NCBI GenBank assembly: GCA_009833045.1
Contig: WUUP01000004.1
Location: 186,001 to 250,000 of the forward strand
Reading direction: 5' to 3'
DNA length: 64,000 nt
DNA from: Saprospirales bacterium GYS_P2D
GTDB taxonomy: Bacteria; Bacteroidota; Bacteroidia; Chitinophagales; Saprospiraceae
Shown: positions 10,043 through 21,194 of the stretch, piece by piece
Layout: each line of letters starts with the position of its first letter
How positions within the stretch are numbered: position 1 is the first letter of the stretch
The notes under the pieces: model-generated
The model's database searches: none
The model's input: the letters and a program-made list of their open reading frames with translations, nothing else
Told to the model about the DNA's origin: nothing
Translations under genes and position numbers: made by a program

Positions 10043-10858
10043 ATGTCCAAACCGATTTATAAATCTGATGAAGAAATCGAGCTAATACGACAGAACTGTC
10101 TATTAGTGAGTAAAACATTGGCTCACATAGCTGGACATCTTAAAGAAGGTGTATTAGGAGCTGATCTTGATGAAATGGCAGAGACTTTTATCCGTGATCA
10201 TGGTGCATTACCAGGGTTCAAAGGATTATATGGATGTCCGAGCACTTTACTTATTTCAAAGAATGAGGTAGTAGTGCATGGTTTACCCAGTGATGTTCCT
10301 TTCCAAAATGGTGATATAGTATCAATCGATTGTGGAGTTTATCATAATGAATTTTATGGTGATGCTGCATATACTTTTGCGATAGGTGAAATTGACCCTG
10401 ATGTAATGAAGTTGTTAGTTGTTACTAAAGACTCATTAGCTTTAGGAATAAGCCAGGCAAAATTGGATAATCGACTTGGAGATGTAAGTCACGCCATTCA
10501 GCATTACACAGAGAGAGTACACGGATATAGTGTTGTCAGGGATTTAGTCGGTCATGGATTAGGTCGGAAACTACATGAGAAACCTGAGGTTCCCAATTAT
10601 GGTAAAAGAGGAAGAGGCATCCGGTTAGAAGAGGGCTTAGTAATAGCTATTGAGCCCATGATCAACATGGGTACTAAGTCTGTAAGACAAGCCAAAGACG
10701 GTTGGACTATATATACTAAGGATAAAAAACCTTCTGCACATTTTGAGCATACCATAGCGGTACGGAAAGATGGACCAGATATTTTATCTGATCATGGTAT
10801 CATAGAAGAAGTTATTGATAAAAACGAAAATTTGCAGAAAGTTTCGTTAAAAAGTTAG
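10043..10858 (+). CDS. map: Type I methionine aminopeptidase
   Basis: This enzyme (271 aa) removes the N-terminal Met from nascent proteins using a dinuclear metal centre. The five metal ligands can be placed: two Asp in SIDCGVYHNEFYGDAAYTFA, His in GHGLGRKLHEKP, Glu in AIEPMINMG and Glu in FEHTIAV. There is no long N-terminal extension, so it is the short bacterial class. It sits between secY and infA, as in many Bacteroidota, and is probably cotranscribed. Confidence 0.97.
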   Translation: MSKPIYKSDEEIELIRQNCLLVSKTLAHIAGHLKEGVLGADLDEMAETFIRDHGALPGFKGLYGCPSTLLISKNEVVVHGLPSDVPFQNGDIVSIDCGVYHNEFYGDAAYTFAIGEIDPDVMKLLVVTKDSLALGISQAKLDNRLGDVSHAIQHYTERVHGYSVVRDLVGHGLGRKLHEKPEVPNYGKRGRGIRLEEGLVIAIEPMINMGTKSVRQAKDGWTIYTKDKKPSAHFEHTIAVRKDGPDILSDHGIIEEVIDKNENLQKVSLKS

Positions 10859-10882
10859 ATATTTGCACTCCCAAAATTTGGA

Positions 10883-11101
10883 ATGGCGAAAAAGAACTTA
10901 ATAAAACAGGATGGAGTAATCGAGGAGGCACTATCGAACGCAATGTTCAGAGTCCGTCTCGAGAATAATCACTTAATTACAGCAACAATTTCTGGTAAAA
11001 TGCGGATGCATTACATTAAGATTTTACCTGGAGATAAGGTTGCTGTTGAAATGTCTCCATACGATTTAACCCGAGGAAGGATAACCTTTAGATATAAGTA
11101 A
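10883..11101 (+). CDS. infA: Translation initiation factor IF-1
   Basis: IF-1 (72 aa) binds the ribosomal A site during initiation and helps IF-2 and IF-3. The OB-fold sequence has the family blocks [40 protein letters not shown] and a final ITFRYK. The 24-base gap after map contains ATATTTGC, a one-mismatch resemblance to a -7 element, so a weak internal promoter is possible but unproven. Confidence 0.97.
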   Translation: MAKKNLIKQDGVIEEALSNAMFRVRLENNHLITATISGKMRMHYIKILPGDKVAVEMSPYDLTRGRITFRYK

Positions 11102-11102
11102 A

Positions 11103-11219
11103 ATGAAAGTAAAAGCCTCAATTAAAAAAAGATCTGCTGACTGTAAGATCATAAGAAGGAAAGGGAAGCTTTATGTGATTAACAAAAAGAATCCTCGATT
11201 TAAACAAAGACAAGGATAA
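11103..11219 (+). CDS. rpmJ: 50S ribosomal protein L36, zinc-independent (C-) form
   Basis: L36 (38 aa) is the smallest large-subunit protein. The frame ATG 11103 to TAA 11217-11219 encodes [20 protein letters not shown], then [18 protein letters not shown], clearly L36. The zinc-binding C+ form has three Cys and one His; here only one Cys remains and the final ligand positions are Asn and Phe/Lys, so this is the C- form that does not bind zinc. It starts one base after the infA stop. Confidence 0.95.
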   Translation: MKVKASIKKRSADCKIIRRKGKLYVINKKNPRFKQRQG

Positions 11220-11225
11220 TAGGAT

Positions 11226-11603
11226 ATGGCAAGAATAGCAGGTATCGATTTACCGAAAAACAAGAGAGGTGTAGTAGGACTTACTTACATCTTTGGAATT
11301 GGCAGTAGTAGAGCAGCTGAGATATTGGACAAGGCATCTGTCGATCACAATACTAAAATTAATGATTGGTCGGATGAAAACATTCGTATTATATCTAAAA
11401 TGATCCAAGATGAGTACACTGTCGAAGGTGAGCTCAGAAGTGAGGTGCAGACTAATATAAAGCGCCTAATGGATATCGGATGTGTAAGAGGAGTCAGACA
11501 TCGTAGAGGTCTTCCTGTACGTGGCCAACGTACTCAGACTAATGCTCGTACGAGAAAAGGTAAAAAGAAAACTGTTGCTAACAAGAAAAAAGCTACTAAA
11601 TAA
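11226..11603 (+). CDS. rpsM: 30S ribosomal protein S13
   Basis: S13 (125 aa) sits at the top of the 30S head and makes bridges to the large subunit and contacts to P-site tRNA. The start [15 protein letters not shown] and the conserved [19 protein letters not shown] block are typical; the tail is strongly basic. Its stop overlaps the rpsK start by one base. Confidence 0.97.
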   Translation: MARIAGIDLPKNKRGVVGLTYIFGIGSSRAAEILDKASVDHNTKINDWSDENIRIISKMIQDEYTVEGELRSEVQTNIKRLMDIGCVRGVRHRRGLPVRGQRTQTNARTRKGKKKTVANKKKATK

Positions 11604-11989
11604 TGGCAAGAGCTAAGAAAGTAAAAAAGAGAAAAGTAGTAGTGCAGCCTGAAGGCATTGCTTACATCCAGGCGTCTTTCAATAATATCATTATATCTCT
11701 TTGTAATAAGCAAGGTCAGGTGATCTCGTGGGCAAGTGCGGGGAAGGCTGGATTCAGAGGAAGTAAGAAAAATACTCCTTATGCAGCTCAGATGGCGGCC
11801 TCTGATGCGGCTAAAACTGCGTATGATGCAGGACTCAGGACTGTAGAAGTAAATGTCAAAGGACCAGGAGGTGGACGTGAAGCTGCCATCAGAGCAATAG
11901 ACTCGACTGGGATCAAAGTGACAAAAATCAAAGACGTAACGCCAATACCACATAATGGCTGTCGTCCTCCGAAAAGAAGAAGAGTATAA
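11603..11989 (+). CDS. rpsK: 30S ribosomal protein S11
   Basis: S11 (128 aa) lies on the 30S platform near the mRNA exit and Shine-Dalgarno helix. The segment [17 protein letters not shown] and the C-terminal [12 protein letters not shown] are hallmarks. Length is normal. Confidence 0.97.
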   Translation: MARAKKVKKRKVVVQPEGIAYIQASFNNIIISLCNKQGQVISWASAGKAGFRGSKKNTPYAAQMAASDAAKTAYDAGLRTVEVNVKGPGGGREAAIRAIDSTGIKVTKIKDVTPIPHNGCRPPKRRRV

Positions 11990-12013
11990 TATCTAAAGAA
12001 GAATAATAGTACA

Positions 12014-12625
12014 ATGGCAAGATATACAGGACCAAAGGCTAAAAAAGCTCGTGCATTAGGAGAGGCTATATTCGGACCAAGTAAGGTGTTCGATAAGAAG
12101 AAATATCCTCCAGGGCAGCATGGACCTTCAAGAAGAAGAAAGCAAAAGTCAGACTATGCTCTTCAGTTGATGGAAAAACAGAAAGCTAAATATACATATG
12201 GTGTACTCGAGCGTCAGTTTAGAAACATCTTCGCAAAAGCTAATAGCAAAGGTGGAGTAACTGGTGAAGTGTTGCTTCAGTTGTTAGAGGCGAGATTAGA
12301 CAATACTGTATTCCGTTTAGGTATAGCGCCTACTCGTCGTGCAGCTCGTCAGTTAGTGACGCATAAGCATATTTGTGTGAATGGCATTGTATCTAATATC
12401 CCTTCGCATACATTAAGGCCTGGTGATGTTGTATCAGTAAGAGGTAAGTCTCAAGGTCTTGAAGTAATTAATGTAAGCGTGGCTAACAAAAGTGATGTGA
12501 GAAAGTGGGGTTGGTTAGAGTGGAATCCTGACTTAAAGGAAGGTAAGTTTTTAGAGATGCCTTCTCGTGAGAGTATCCCTGAGAAGATCAATGAACAACT
12601 TATTGTCGAACTTTACTCTAAGTAA
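12014..12625 (+). CDS. rpsD: 30S ribosomal protein S4
   Basis: S4 (203 aa) is a primary 16S rRNA-binding protein and part of the mRNA entry helicase. The S4 RNA-binding domain is seen at about residue 93-157 ([20 protein letters not shown], then [15 protein letters not shown]). The N-terminal region lacks the CxxC zinc knuckle of some S4 proteins. The gene is 24 bases after rpsK. Confidence 0.97.
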   Translation: MARYTGPKAKKARALGEAIFGPSKVFDKKKYPPGQHGPSRRRKQKSDYALQLMEKQKAKYTYGVLERQFRNIFAKANSKGGVTGEVLLQLLEARLDNTVFRLGIAPTRRAARQLVTHKHICVNGIVSNIPSHTLRPGDVVSVRGKSQGLEVINVSVANKSDVRKWGWLEWNPDLKEGKFLEMPSRESIPEKINEQLIVELYSK

Positions 12626-12679
12626 TTAGTAAAGAAACGAAATAACCACTCATAATTAAACAACTACTCAAAATACAAT

Positions 12680-13678
12680 ATGAGCATATTAAATTTTCAA
12701 AAACCAGATAAAATCCTTCTTCAGAAAGCGGATGATTTTGATGGTTCTTTTGAATTCAAGCCTTTAGAACCTGGTTTTGGTCAGACTATTGGTAATTCTA
12801 TCAGAAGAGTATTGTTGTCTTCACTTGAAGGTTGGGCTATCTCTGCAGTGCGGATTGCAGGTGTGGAGCATGAGTTTTCGACAGTCAAGGGAGTAGTAGA
12901 GGATGTGATTGATATTATCTTGAATCTTAAGCAAATTCGTCTTAAGAAGTTGATTCAAGATGATGATTCGATTGAAGAGAAGATTTATTTGACTATCTCT
13001 GGTCAGGAGCAGTTCAAAGCGGGTGATATTGAATCATTCACGAACGTATTCAAAATCATGAATCCTGAATTAGTCATTTGTAATATGGAGCCATTTGTAA
13101 GTTTAGAAATGGAGTTCGTAGTTACTAAAGGTAGGGGATATGTTGCGGCAGACGAAAATCTTCCAAAAGATGCGCCTATTGGAGTGATCCCTGTGGATGC
13201 GATTTATACTCCTATCAAGAAAGTAGCATATAGCATCGAAAATACTCGTGTAGGTCAGAAGACTGACTATGAGAAGCTGACTATCGATGTAAAAACCGAT
13301 GGCACTATTCATCCTGAAGATGCTGTGAAAGAGGCTTCTAAAATCCTTATTCAGCACTTGATGCTAATCACAGATGAGAATATCACATTTGAAGATAGTA
13401 CTAAGCGTGAAGAGGATATAGTAGATGAACACATCCTGCATATGCGTAAGTTGCTCAAGACTTCGCTGGAGGATCTCGATCTCTCAGTGAGAGCTTATAA
13501 CTGTCTGAAAGCGGCTAAGATCAATACACTTGGCGAATTAGTAAAGTTTGATACTCATGAGTTATTGAAGTTTAGAAACTTTGGTAAGAAGTCATTAGTG
13601 GAGATAGAGGAGCTCCTTACATTGAAAGGACTGACTTTCGGTATGGATTTGTCTAAATATAAGTTAGAAGAAGATTAG
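12680..13678 (+). CDS. rpoA: DNA-directed RNA polymerase subunit alpha
   Basis: RpoA (332 aa) dimerises to scaffold RNA polymerase assembly; its C-terminal domain contacts upstream DNA and activators. The N-terminal domain begins near residue 20 with [20 protein letters not shown]. The C-terminal helix-hairpin-helix domain (about residue 265-325) contains [19 protein letters not shown] and [16 protein letters not shown]. The 54-base gap after rpsD is A/T-rich, with no clear promoter. Confidence 0.98.
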   Translation: MSILNFQKPDKILLQKADDFDGSFEFKPLEPGFGQTIGNSIRRVLLSSLEGWAISAVRIAGVEHEFSTVKGVVEDVIDIILNLKQIRLKKLIQDDDSIEEKIYLTISGQEQFKAGDIESFTNVFKIMNPELVICNMEPFVSLEMEFVVTKGRGYVAADENLPKDAPIGVIPVDAIYTPIKKVAYSIENTRVGQKTDYEKLTIDVKTDGTIHPEDAVKEASKILIQHLMLITDENITFEDSTKREEDIVDEHILHMRKLLKTSLEDLDLSVRAYNCLKAAKINTLGELVKFDTHELLKFRNFGKKSLVEIEELLTLKGLTFGMDLSKYKLEED

Positions 13679-13701
13679 TAGTATACTATAAGTAATAGGT
13701 C

Positions 13702-14163
13702 ATGAGACACGGAAAGAAATTTAATCATTTAGGAAGAAAGAAGGGTCACAGAGAAGCTTTGTTAAGAAATATGGCTAACTCACTGATCGAGCACAAGAGA
13801 ATAAACACAACAATTGCAAAAGCGAAAGCTTTGAGAGTATTTGTGGAGCCTATTATCACTAAGTCAAAAGATAATACTACTCATTCTCGTAGAGTTGTTT
13901 TTAGTAAGCTACAGAATAAGTATGCTGTGAGCGAGCTCTTTGAAACAGTAGCTGATAAAGTAGCTGATAGACCAGGAGGATACACCAGGATCATCAAGAC
14001 AGGATTCAGAAAAGGTGATGGTGCAGAGATGGCTATGATAGAGTTAGTTGATTTCAACGAATCATTGTTGAATGCAGCAGGTTCTACTCCCGGAAAGCGT
14101 ACCCGAAGAGGTAGAAGAAGTAAGGCTACTGCAGCTGTTGCAGCAGCTTCTCAAGAAGAATAG
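13702..14163 (+). CDS. rplQ: 50S ribosomal protein L17
   Basis: L17 (153 aa) lies near the tunnel exit. The start [20 protein letters not shown] and the block [20 protein letters not shown] are diagnostic. The C-terminus has an extra ~30-residue Arg/Ala-rich tail beyond the roughly 120-residue core, common in Bacteroidota. It is the last ribosomal gene of the operon and is followed by a strong terminator. Confidence 0.97.
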   Translation: MRHGKKFNHLGRKKGHREALLRNMANSLIEHKRINTTIAKAKALRVFVEPIITKSKDNTTHSRRVVFSKLQNKYAVSELFETVADKVADRPGGYTRIIKTGFRKGDGAEMAMIELVDFNESLLNAAGSTPGKRTRRGRRSKATAAVAAASQEE

Positions 14164-14190
14164 ACTTCTTCATATAAAAGTATACCATAT

Positions 14191-14225
14191 AAAGGTGATC
14201 ATTAATTATAGTGATCACCTTTTTT
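14191..14225 (+). terminator. Rho-independent terminator of the ribosomal operon
   Basis: A perfect inverted repeat (AGGTGATCA at 14193-14201, TGATCACCT at 14212-14220) encloses a 10-base loop and is followed by a T run. Flanking A and T bases extend the stem. It ends the rplC-rplQ transcript 28 bases after the rplQ stop. Confidence 0.9.
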
Positions 14226-14229
14226 CATA

Positions 14230-14237
14230 TATATTTG
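14230..14237 (+). promoter_or_regulatory. Probable -7 promoter element for carA-eno
   Basis: TATATTTG fits the Bacteroidota -7 consensus TAnnTTTG and is 22 bases upstream of the chosen carA start. No clear TTG -33 box is seen, because that position falls in the 3' arm and loop of the preceding terminator. Confidence 0.5.
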
Positions 14238-14258
14238 CGGCGTTTCCAAACTGCAATT

Positions 14259-16657
<2,399 letters not shown>

Positions 16658-16695
16658 TAGTTTTTATCCTTATTTTAAGGGCATAATAGATAGAA

Positions 16696-16986
16696 ATGAA
16701 AACGTATTTTGATTTTAGTAAGAAGTCTAAATTCTTAAATAGGTATACCCTGACTATTTTTGCCTTCATCATATGGATTGTTTTTTTAGATAGTAAGCAC
16801 AGTCTGGTAAAGCAATACAAGCTTAATAGACAAATAACGGAGCTAAAGCAGTCTAAAAAAGAATATCAGAATAAATTAGAGGTCGCTCGTGCTGAATATG
16901 CCGATCTCACCAGCAATCAAGAAAAGTATGCTCGTGAGAAGTATTTCATCAGCAAGGAAGGCGAAGATGTGTATATAATCGAATAA
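16696..16986 (+). CDS. DivIC/FtsB-like septum formation initiator protein
   Basis: This 96-residue protein has one membrane helix (about residue 19-33, [14 protein letters not shown]), then a coiled coil (about residue 35-75: Lys/Glu/Leu-rich with heptad spacing) and a short C-terminal part with [19 protein letters not shown]. This is the DivIC/FtsB architecture; these proteins join FtsL and FtsQ in the divisome. Placement just after eno matches ftsB in many bacteria. It lies 38 bases after eno and 7 before sucD. Confidence 0.85.
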   Translation: MKTYFDFSKKSKFLNRYTLTIFAFIIWIVFLDSKHSLVKQYKLNRQITELKQSKKEYQNKLEVARAEYADLTSNQEKYAREKYFISKEGEDVYIIE

Positions 16987-16993
16987 TAAAATC

Positions 16994-17866
16994 ATGAGTG
17001 TATTATTAAACAAAGACAGCCGAATAATTGTACAAGGATTCACTGGTAAAGAAGGTACATTTCACTCGGAGCAAATGATAGAGTATGGTACGAATGTCGT
17101 AGGAGGCGTAGTACCGGGTAAGGGAGGTCAAACTCACTTAGGAAAACCTGTATTCAACTCTGTGTCAGAAGCTGTAATGAAAGCAGATGCTGATACTTCT
17201 ATCATATTTGTACCACCAAGGTTTGCGGCAGATGCTATCATGGAGTCTGCTGAAGCGGGTATTCAGGTGATAGTTTGTATTACAGAAGGTATACCTGTAC
17301 AGGATATGGTTAAGGTAAAAGCTTTCATATCTAACTATAATACACGATTAGTAGGACCTAACTGTCCAGGCATCATCACTCCTGGTGAGGCTAAACTCGG
17401 TATCATGCCTGGATTCATTCACAATCCTGGACGCATCGGAATCGTGAGCCGCTCAGGTACATTGACATATGAAGCTGTAGATCAGGTGACTAAAGCGGGT
17501 CTTGGTCAGTCTACATGTATCGGTATCGGAGGAGATCCTATCGTAGGTACGACTACTAAAGAAGCTGTAGAGCTACTCATGAATGATCCTGATACTGATG
17601 GTATCATCATGATCGGTGAGATCGGTGGAGGTATGGAGGCTGAAGCAGCCCACTATATCAAAGAGTATGGTACTAAGCCTGTAGTTGGTTTTATCGCAGG
17701 ACAGACTGCTCCTAAAGGACGTACTATGGGACATGCTGGAGCTATCATCGGTGGTGCTGAGGATACAGCTGAGGCTAAGATGAAGATCATGGCAGACTGT
17801 GGTATCCACGTAGTATCATCTCCTGCTCAGATAGGGCAGACTATGGTAGATGCTCTGAAAGGATAA
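16994..17866 (+). CDS. sucD: Succinyl-CoA synthetase (ADP-forming) subunit alpha
   Basis: SucD (290 aa) carries the CoA-binding site and the phosphohistidine of succinyl-CoA ligase, the substrate-level phosphorylation step of the TCA cycle. The N-terminal CoA-binding domain has [21 protein letters not shown]. The active-site His is in [12 protein letters not shown], and [13 protein letters not shown] is present. Length is normal. sucC is not adjacent, which is common in Bacteroidota. A strong terminator follows. Confidence 0.97.
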   Translation: MSVLLNKDSRIIVQGFTGKEGTFHSEQMIEYGTNVVGGVVPGKGGQTHLGKPVFNSVSEAVMKADADTSIIFVPPRFAADAIMESAEAGIQVIVCITEGIPVQDMVKVKAFISNYNTRLVGPNCPGIITPGEAKLGIMPGFIHNPGRIGIVSRSGTLTYEAVDQVTKAGLGQSTCIGIGGDPIVGTTTKEAVELLMNDPDTDGIIMIGEIGGGMEAEAAHYIKEYGTKPVVGFIAGQTAPKGRTMGHAGAIIGGAEDTAEAKMKIMADCGIHVVSSPAQIGQTMVDALKG

Positions 17867-17894
17867 TATTAGAATTCTGTAAAAGAGAATATAG

Positions 17895-17922
17895 AAAGGC
17901 CTTCATTTGGAGGCCTTTTTTG
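17895..17922 (+). terminator. Rho-independent terminator after sucD
   Basis: The stem AAAGGCCT (17895-17902) pairs with AGGCCTTT (17911-17918) around an 8-base loop and is followed by a T-rich run. The remaining bases up to about 18040 hold nothing that I recognise. Confidence 0.88.
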
Positions 17923-18041
17923 TTTTGTATGATATTGGGAGAATAAAGGGACATATAAGACTCAACTAAGATGACAAAATTGATCAGAGAAGTCCATGTA
18001 TAAGCTTAGATCTATTAGTGATGAAGCCGTTCTGCAGGTAT

Positions 18042-18071
18042 AAAAAAAGCCCTCATTATTGAGAGCTTTTA
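18042..18071 (-). terminator. Hairpin terminator of the minus-strand dehydrogenase unit
   Basis: AAAAGC-C-CTC-ATTATT-GAG-A-GCTTTT forms a stem with one mismatch. A-rich sequence on the left gives a U tract for minus-strand transcripts coming from 18097, and T-rich sequence on the right means it may work in both directions. Confidence 0.75.
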
Positions 18072-18096
18072 TTTCATCTGCTATGTATCTGATCTG

Positions 18097-18546
18097 TCAA
18101 TTGTGGTAAGCGGCATTATGCGCCAAGGTGCTACCACATTGAGAGCAGGCTATAGCGCTACCAGCACCACCATCACAGCCTTGAGGGCATGTGTAGTGCC
18201 ATACTCCTGCAGCATTTTGAGGAGGCTCTTCTACTGTCGTTTGATTAGTAGTGATTGCATTATTGGGCTGGTTATGGTAGGCTTGATTATGTACGTATTC
18301 TGTGCCACATACTGGACAGCTACCTGCATTATCACCACCACTTCCTGCACAGTTATTGGGACAGTAGTAATGCTGCACTGATGAAGCTACTGCTCCACCA
18401 GATGGAATCGTGGGAGCATCTACTTTAGACTGCTGCTGACTGATTTGCTCTTGAGATAGGACAGGAGCTGGTCGATCTACTTTTTGATCACAGCTCAGGA
18501 GTACTATGCTCAGCAGAGATACACTTAGTATTAATACTTTATACAT
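18097..18546 (-). CDS. Cys-rich lipoprotein with two zinc-ribbon-like repeats
   Basis: A 149-residue predicted lipoprotein: the signal segment MYKVLILSVSLLSIVLLSC ends in a lipobox Cys at residue 19. After a Gln/Ser-rich linker come two related repeats of about 33 residues. Each has YxCPxxC, a Gly/Ala-rich spacer, CxxCG and a final HNxAYHN (about residues 59-92 and 117-149). The paired Cys and His residues suggest metal binding, resembling heavy-metal-binding zinc-ribbon domains; the function is unknown. It is the last gene of a three-gene unit, 18 bases after the Tat-exported subunit, so a periplasmic or membrane role beside the dehydrogenase is plausible. Confidence 0.75.
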   Translation of the reverse strand: MYKVLILSVSLLSIVLLSCDQKVDRPAPVLSQEQISQQQSKVDAPTIPSGGAVASSVQHYYCPNNCAGSGGDNAGSCPVCGTEYVHNQAYHNQPNNAITTNQTTVEEPPQNAAGVWHYTCPQGCDGGAGSAIACSQCGSTLAHNAAYHN

Positions 18547-18564
18547 TCTTACGATTTGATGATT

Positions 18565-19113
18565 CTATAGTGCCCAGAGGCCGCCTACTTCGCTGACATC
18601 TATACATCCTTGATACCCACCAGGTATCGGATCATAGACTAAGACTTCCTTCGCTCCTTTTTCAGAAGTAAAGAATAGGTAAGTCGTGACTCCTTTTAAC
18701 ATGTCAAAGATATTATCTTCTCCACCATCTTTTGCAATAGCAGTAAGAACTTCTTCTTGCTTAGAGCGATCAAGAGACATAAACTGTCCACCCGCTATCT
18801 CATTTGCTTTTGTGTCAAATGTAGCTAAGCCCGATATCATCTTCTCTCGATCTTCTGCTGTAAAGTTAGCTTGGAGATGAGCATAGATATCTTCGGGGAC
18901 TCCAGCGCTCTTGGCACCTGGAGTATCTGTCTCAGGTATTATGAGCTCGGAGACTTCGGCTATTAGTGCTTTTTGACCATCTGATAGCTGCCCAGCTGCT
19001 ACTGGTGCAGCGCTATCTGTCTTACAGCCAGTCATGATCGCTGATATGGTACCTATTGATAGTCCACATCCAGCGAGTAGGGCTGATGTTTTGAGTGCTT
19101 CTCTTCTTTTCAT
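18565..19113 (-). CDS. Tat-exported gluconate 2-dehydrogenase subunit 3 family protein
   Basis: This 182-residue protein starts MKRREALKTSALLAGCG, a twin-arginine signal, with a possible lipobox-like Cys at residue 30 (MTGC). The mature part contains LIAEVSELIIPETDTPGAKS, the hallmark of the gluconate_2-dh3 family, and ends with DPIPGGYQGCIDVSEVGG. In characterised FAD-dependent sugar dehydrogenases this small subunit is needed to export and mature the GMC catalytic subunit, which itself lacks a signal peptide. The adjacent upstream gene is exactly such a subunit, 11 bases away. Confidence 0.88.
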   Translation of the reverse strand: MKRREALKTSALLAGCGLSIGTISAIMTGCKTDSAAPVAAGQLSDGQKALIAEVSELIIPETDTPGAKSAGVPEDIYAHLQANFTAEDREKMISGLATFDTKANEIAGGQFMSLDRSKQEEVLTAIAKDGGEDNIFDMLKGVTTYLFFTSEKGAKEVLVYDPIPGGYQGCIDVSEVGGLWAL

Positions 19114-19124
19114 ATTACTGATAT

Positions 19125-20831
19125 TTAGAGATTTCCTTTATTAAGTTCTGACACAGCATAGTCTGCGGCTCGAGCAGTCAGTGCCATGTACGTCAATGAT
19201 GGATTTTGATTAGCTGCAGAGGTCATACATGCTCCGTCCGTGACGAATACATTTTTGACTGTATGCACTTGATTCCATTTGTTTAGTACAGATGTCTTAG
19301 GATCTTTACCCATACGAGCTGTTCCCATTTCATGGATTCCTTTTCCAGGATTACTTCCACGATTATAGGTTTGGATATTTTTGAATCCTGCTGCATCTAA
19401 TATCTCTTGAGCTGCGACTAAGATATCCTCTCTCATAGCGAGCTCATTTTCTTTGAGCTCCACGCTGAAGTCTACCGTCGGTAGTCCCCATTGATCAAGC
19501 TTGTCATATCTGAGGGTCATCTTGTTTTCATGATATGGTAGAATCTCTCCAAAACCTGTCATACCCATAGTCCAAGGACCTGGCTGACTTAAGGTAGCCT
19601 TCATATCAGCACCAAATAGCTCTTCTGTAGGACGATTGTAGCCTTGACGGCTTGCTCCTCCTTGATAGCCAAATCCTCTAATGTAGTCTTTACGAGCACT
19701 CGCTTTATCAATATTTCGGAATCTTGGTATGAAGAATCCCCCAGGACGTCGGCCTTTATAGTACTTATCTTCAAACTCATTTTCTAAGGTACCGTACGCT
19801 CCTAAGTTCAGATGGTGATCCATCACATTGTGACCGAGCTCTCCAGAGTCATTACCCATTCCATTAGGGAATCGATCAGATTTTGAGTTGAGCAAAATTG
19901 AGGCAGTAGGTATCGCTGAAGCATTGCAGAATACGATCTTAGAGAAATACTCAAATGTTTCTTTTGTCTCAGAATCTATGACTTGTACACCTTTAGCTTT
20001 TTGGGTAGCCTCATCATAGATGATAGAGTGCACTATGGAGTTAGGTCTTATTGTGAGATTTCCAGTCTTTTCTGCATCAGGTAGGGTAGCCGCATTTGAG
20101 CTAAAATATGCTCCATAAGGACATCCTCGGATACATCGATTTCTTGCCTGACATGTACCACGACCATTGTGTCCACCTTCTTTGGTGATATGTGCCACTC
20201 GACCCGGAGTGATGATGATGCCGAGCTTATCTTTGACTCTCTCTCGAGCTTGTTTCTCTACACAGTTTAGCTCAAAGGCTGGCATGAATTCTCCATCGGG
20301 AGTCTGTGGGTGCCCTTCTTTTTGTCCGGCTATTCCAGCGTATTTTTCTACATAGCTGTACCATGGCGCTATGTCTTTATATCTGATCGGCCAGTCTACA
20401 GCGATACCATCACGGGCATTAGCTGTGAAGTCAATATCTGACCATCTGTAGCTATGACGTCCCCATAGTAGAGATCGACCTCCGACCTGATAGGATCTGT
20501 GCCAGTCAAATGGTTTGGTCTCATAGTATGGGTGCTCCGTATCTTTAGGCCACATGTGCTTAGTGAACTGCGTGACAGTGTATCCCGTACGTTTTTGTTT
20601 CTCGTAGTCCTTCCACTCTTCTTGGGTCAGTCGACCTCTATTAGGCACATCCCACGTGTCGAGCATAGCTGTAGGGTAGTCTCCATGTTTTATCATACGA
20701 CCTCTATCGAGTACTAAGACCTTTAGGCCTTTTTCTGTCAGCTCTTTGGCTGCCCAGCCACCACTGATACCGGAGCCTATCACTATGGCATCATAGGTTA
20801 CTTCTTCACTTCCTTTTGAATTAAAATACAT
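19125..20831 (-). CDS. GMC family FAD-dependent oxidoreductase, probable Fe-S type
   Basis: This 568-residue flavoprotein has the N-terminal dinucleotide motif GSGISGGWAAKELTEKGL (about residue 18-35), and a C-terminal GMC block with HEMGTARMG and NPSLTYMALTARAADY. A Cys cluster, CQARNRCIRGC (about residue 227-237), resembles the [3Fe-4S] ligand region of bacterial FAD-glucose dehydrogenases. No signal peptide is visible, so export probably depends on the Tat partner downstream. The likely substrate is a sugar or other polyol, but it cannot be told from sequence. No cytochrome c subunit is adjacent, so the electron acceptor is unknown. Confidence 0.9.
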   Translation of the reverse strand: MYFNSKGSEEVTYDAIVIGSGISGGWAAKELTEKGLKVLVLDRGRMIKHGDYPTAMLDTWDVPNRGRLTQEEWKDYEKQKRTGYTVTQFTKHMWPKDTEHPYYETKPFDWHRSYQVGGRSLLWGRHSYRWSDIDFTANARDGIAVDWPIRYKDIAPWYSYVEKYAGIAGQKEGHPQTPDGEFMPAFELNCVEKQARERVKDKLGIIITPGRVAHITKEGGHNGRGTCQARNRCIRGCPYGAYFSSNAATLPDAEKTGNLTIRPNSIVHSIIYDEATQKAKGVQVIDSETKETFEYFSKIVFCNASAIPTASILLNSKSDRFPNGMGNDSGELGHNVMDHHLNLGAYGTLENEFEDKYYKGRRPGGFFIPRFRNIDKASARKDYIRGFGYQGGASRQGYNRPTEELFGADMKATLSQPGPWTMGMTGFGEILPYHENKMTLRYDKLDQWGLPTVDFSVELKENELAMREDILVAAQEILDAAGFKNIQTYNRGSNPGKGIHEMGTARMGKDPKTSVLNKWNQVHTVKNVFVTDGACMTSAANQNPSLTYMALTARAADYAVSELNKGNL

Positions 20832-21118
20832 ATAGATAGAATGTTTTCATGATTGCTATTAGATACTGATGATGAGCTCTGTGAGTGCTGATTAATAGAT
20901 GTCATAGAGCCGAGATCAATCATATGGTGCTTGCCATAAGTATCATTAGAATCGTATCACAATAAGTTTAGTCGGCAATATAATATTTTATTAGTCTATA
21001 GATGTAAATAAAACTATAATACAATGTGTGATAAGGACACGAGTAGGCCATAGGGATTTATCAGTAAGTTACACATTATGATTATTTATAATAAATACCC
21101 TTAATTGAGTAGATTATG
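20832..21118. other. Non-coding region between divergent transcription units
   Basis: This A/T-rich stretch separates the GMC gene (minus) from the giant surface-protein gene (plus) and must carry both promoters. The plus-strand promoter candidate is described separately. I could not place a convincing minus-strand element. No gene, tRNA or repeat is visible. Confidence 0.6.
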
Positions 21119-21148
21119 TTGTAGAATAAAAATTAATATGTACTTTTA
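21119..21148 (+). promoter_or_regulatory. Candidate promoter of the 2842-residue surface protein gene
   Basis: TTG (21119-21121), a 19-base spacer and TACTTTTA (21141-21148) match the Bacteroidota TTG-N19-TAnnTTTG pattern except for the last base. The start codon is 47 bases downstream, and the leader contains a small AGATCT...AGATCT hairpin (21157-21177). Confidence 0.5.
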
Positions 21149-21194
21149 CCACAAATAGATCTTTTCGACTGAGATCTTTAAATAATTAAACGTG

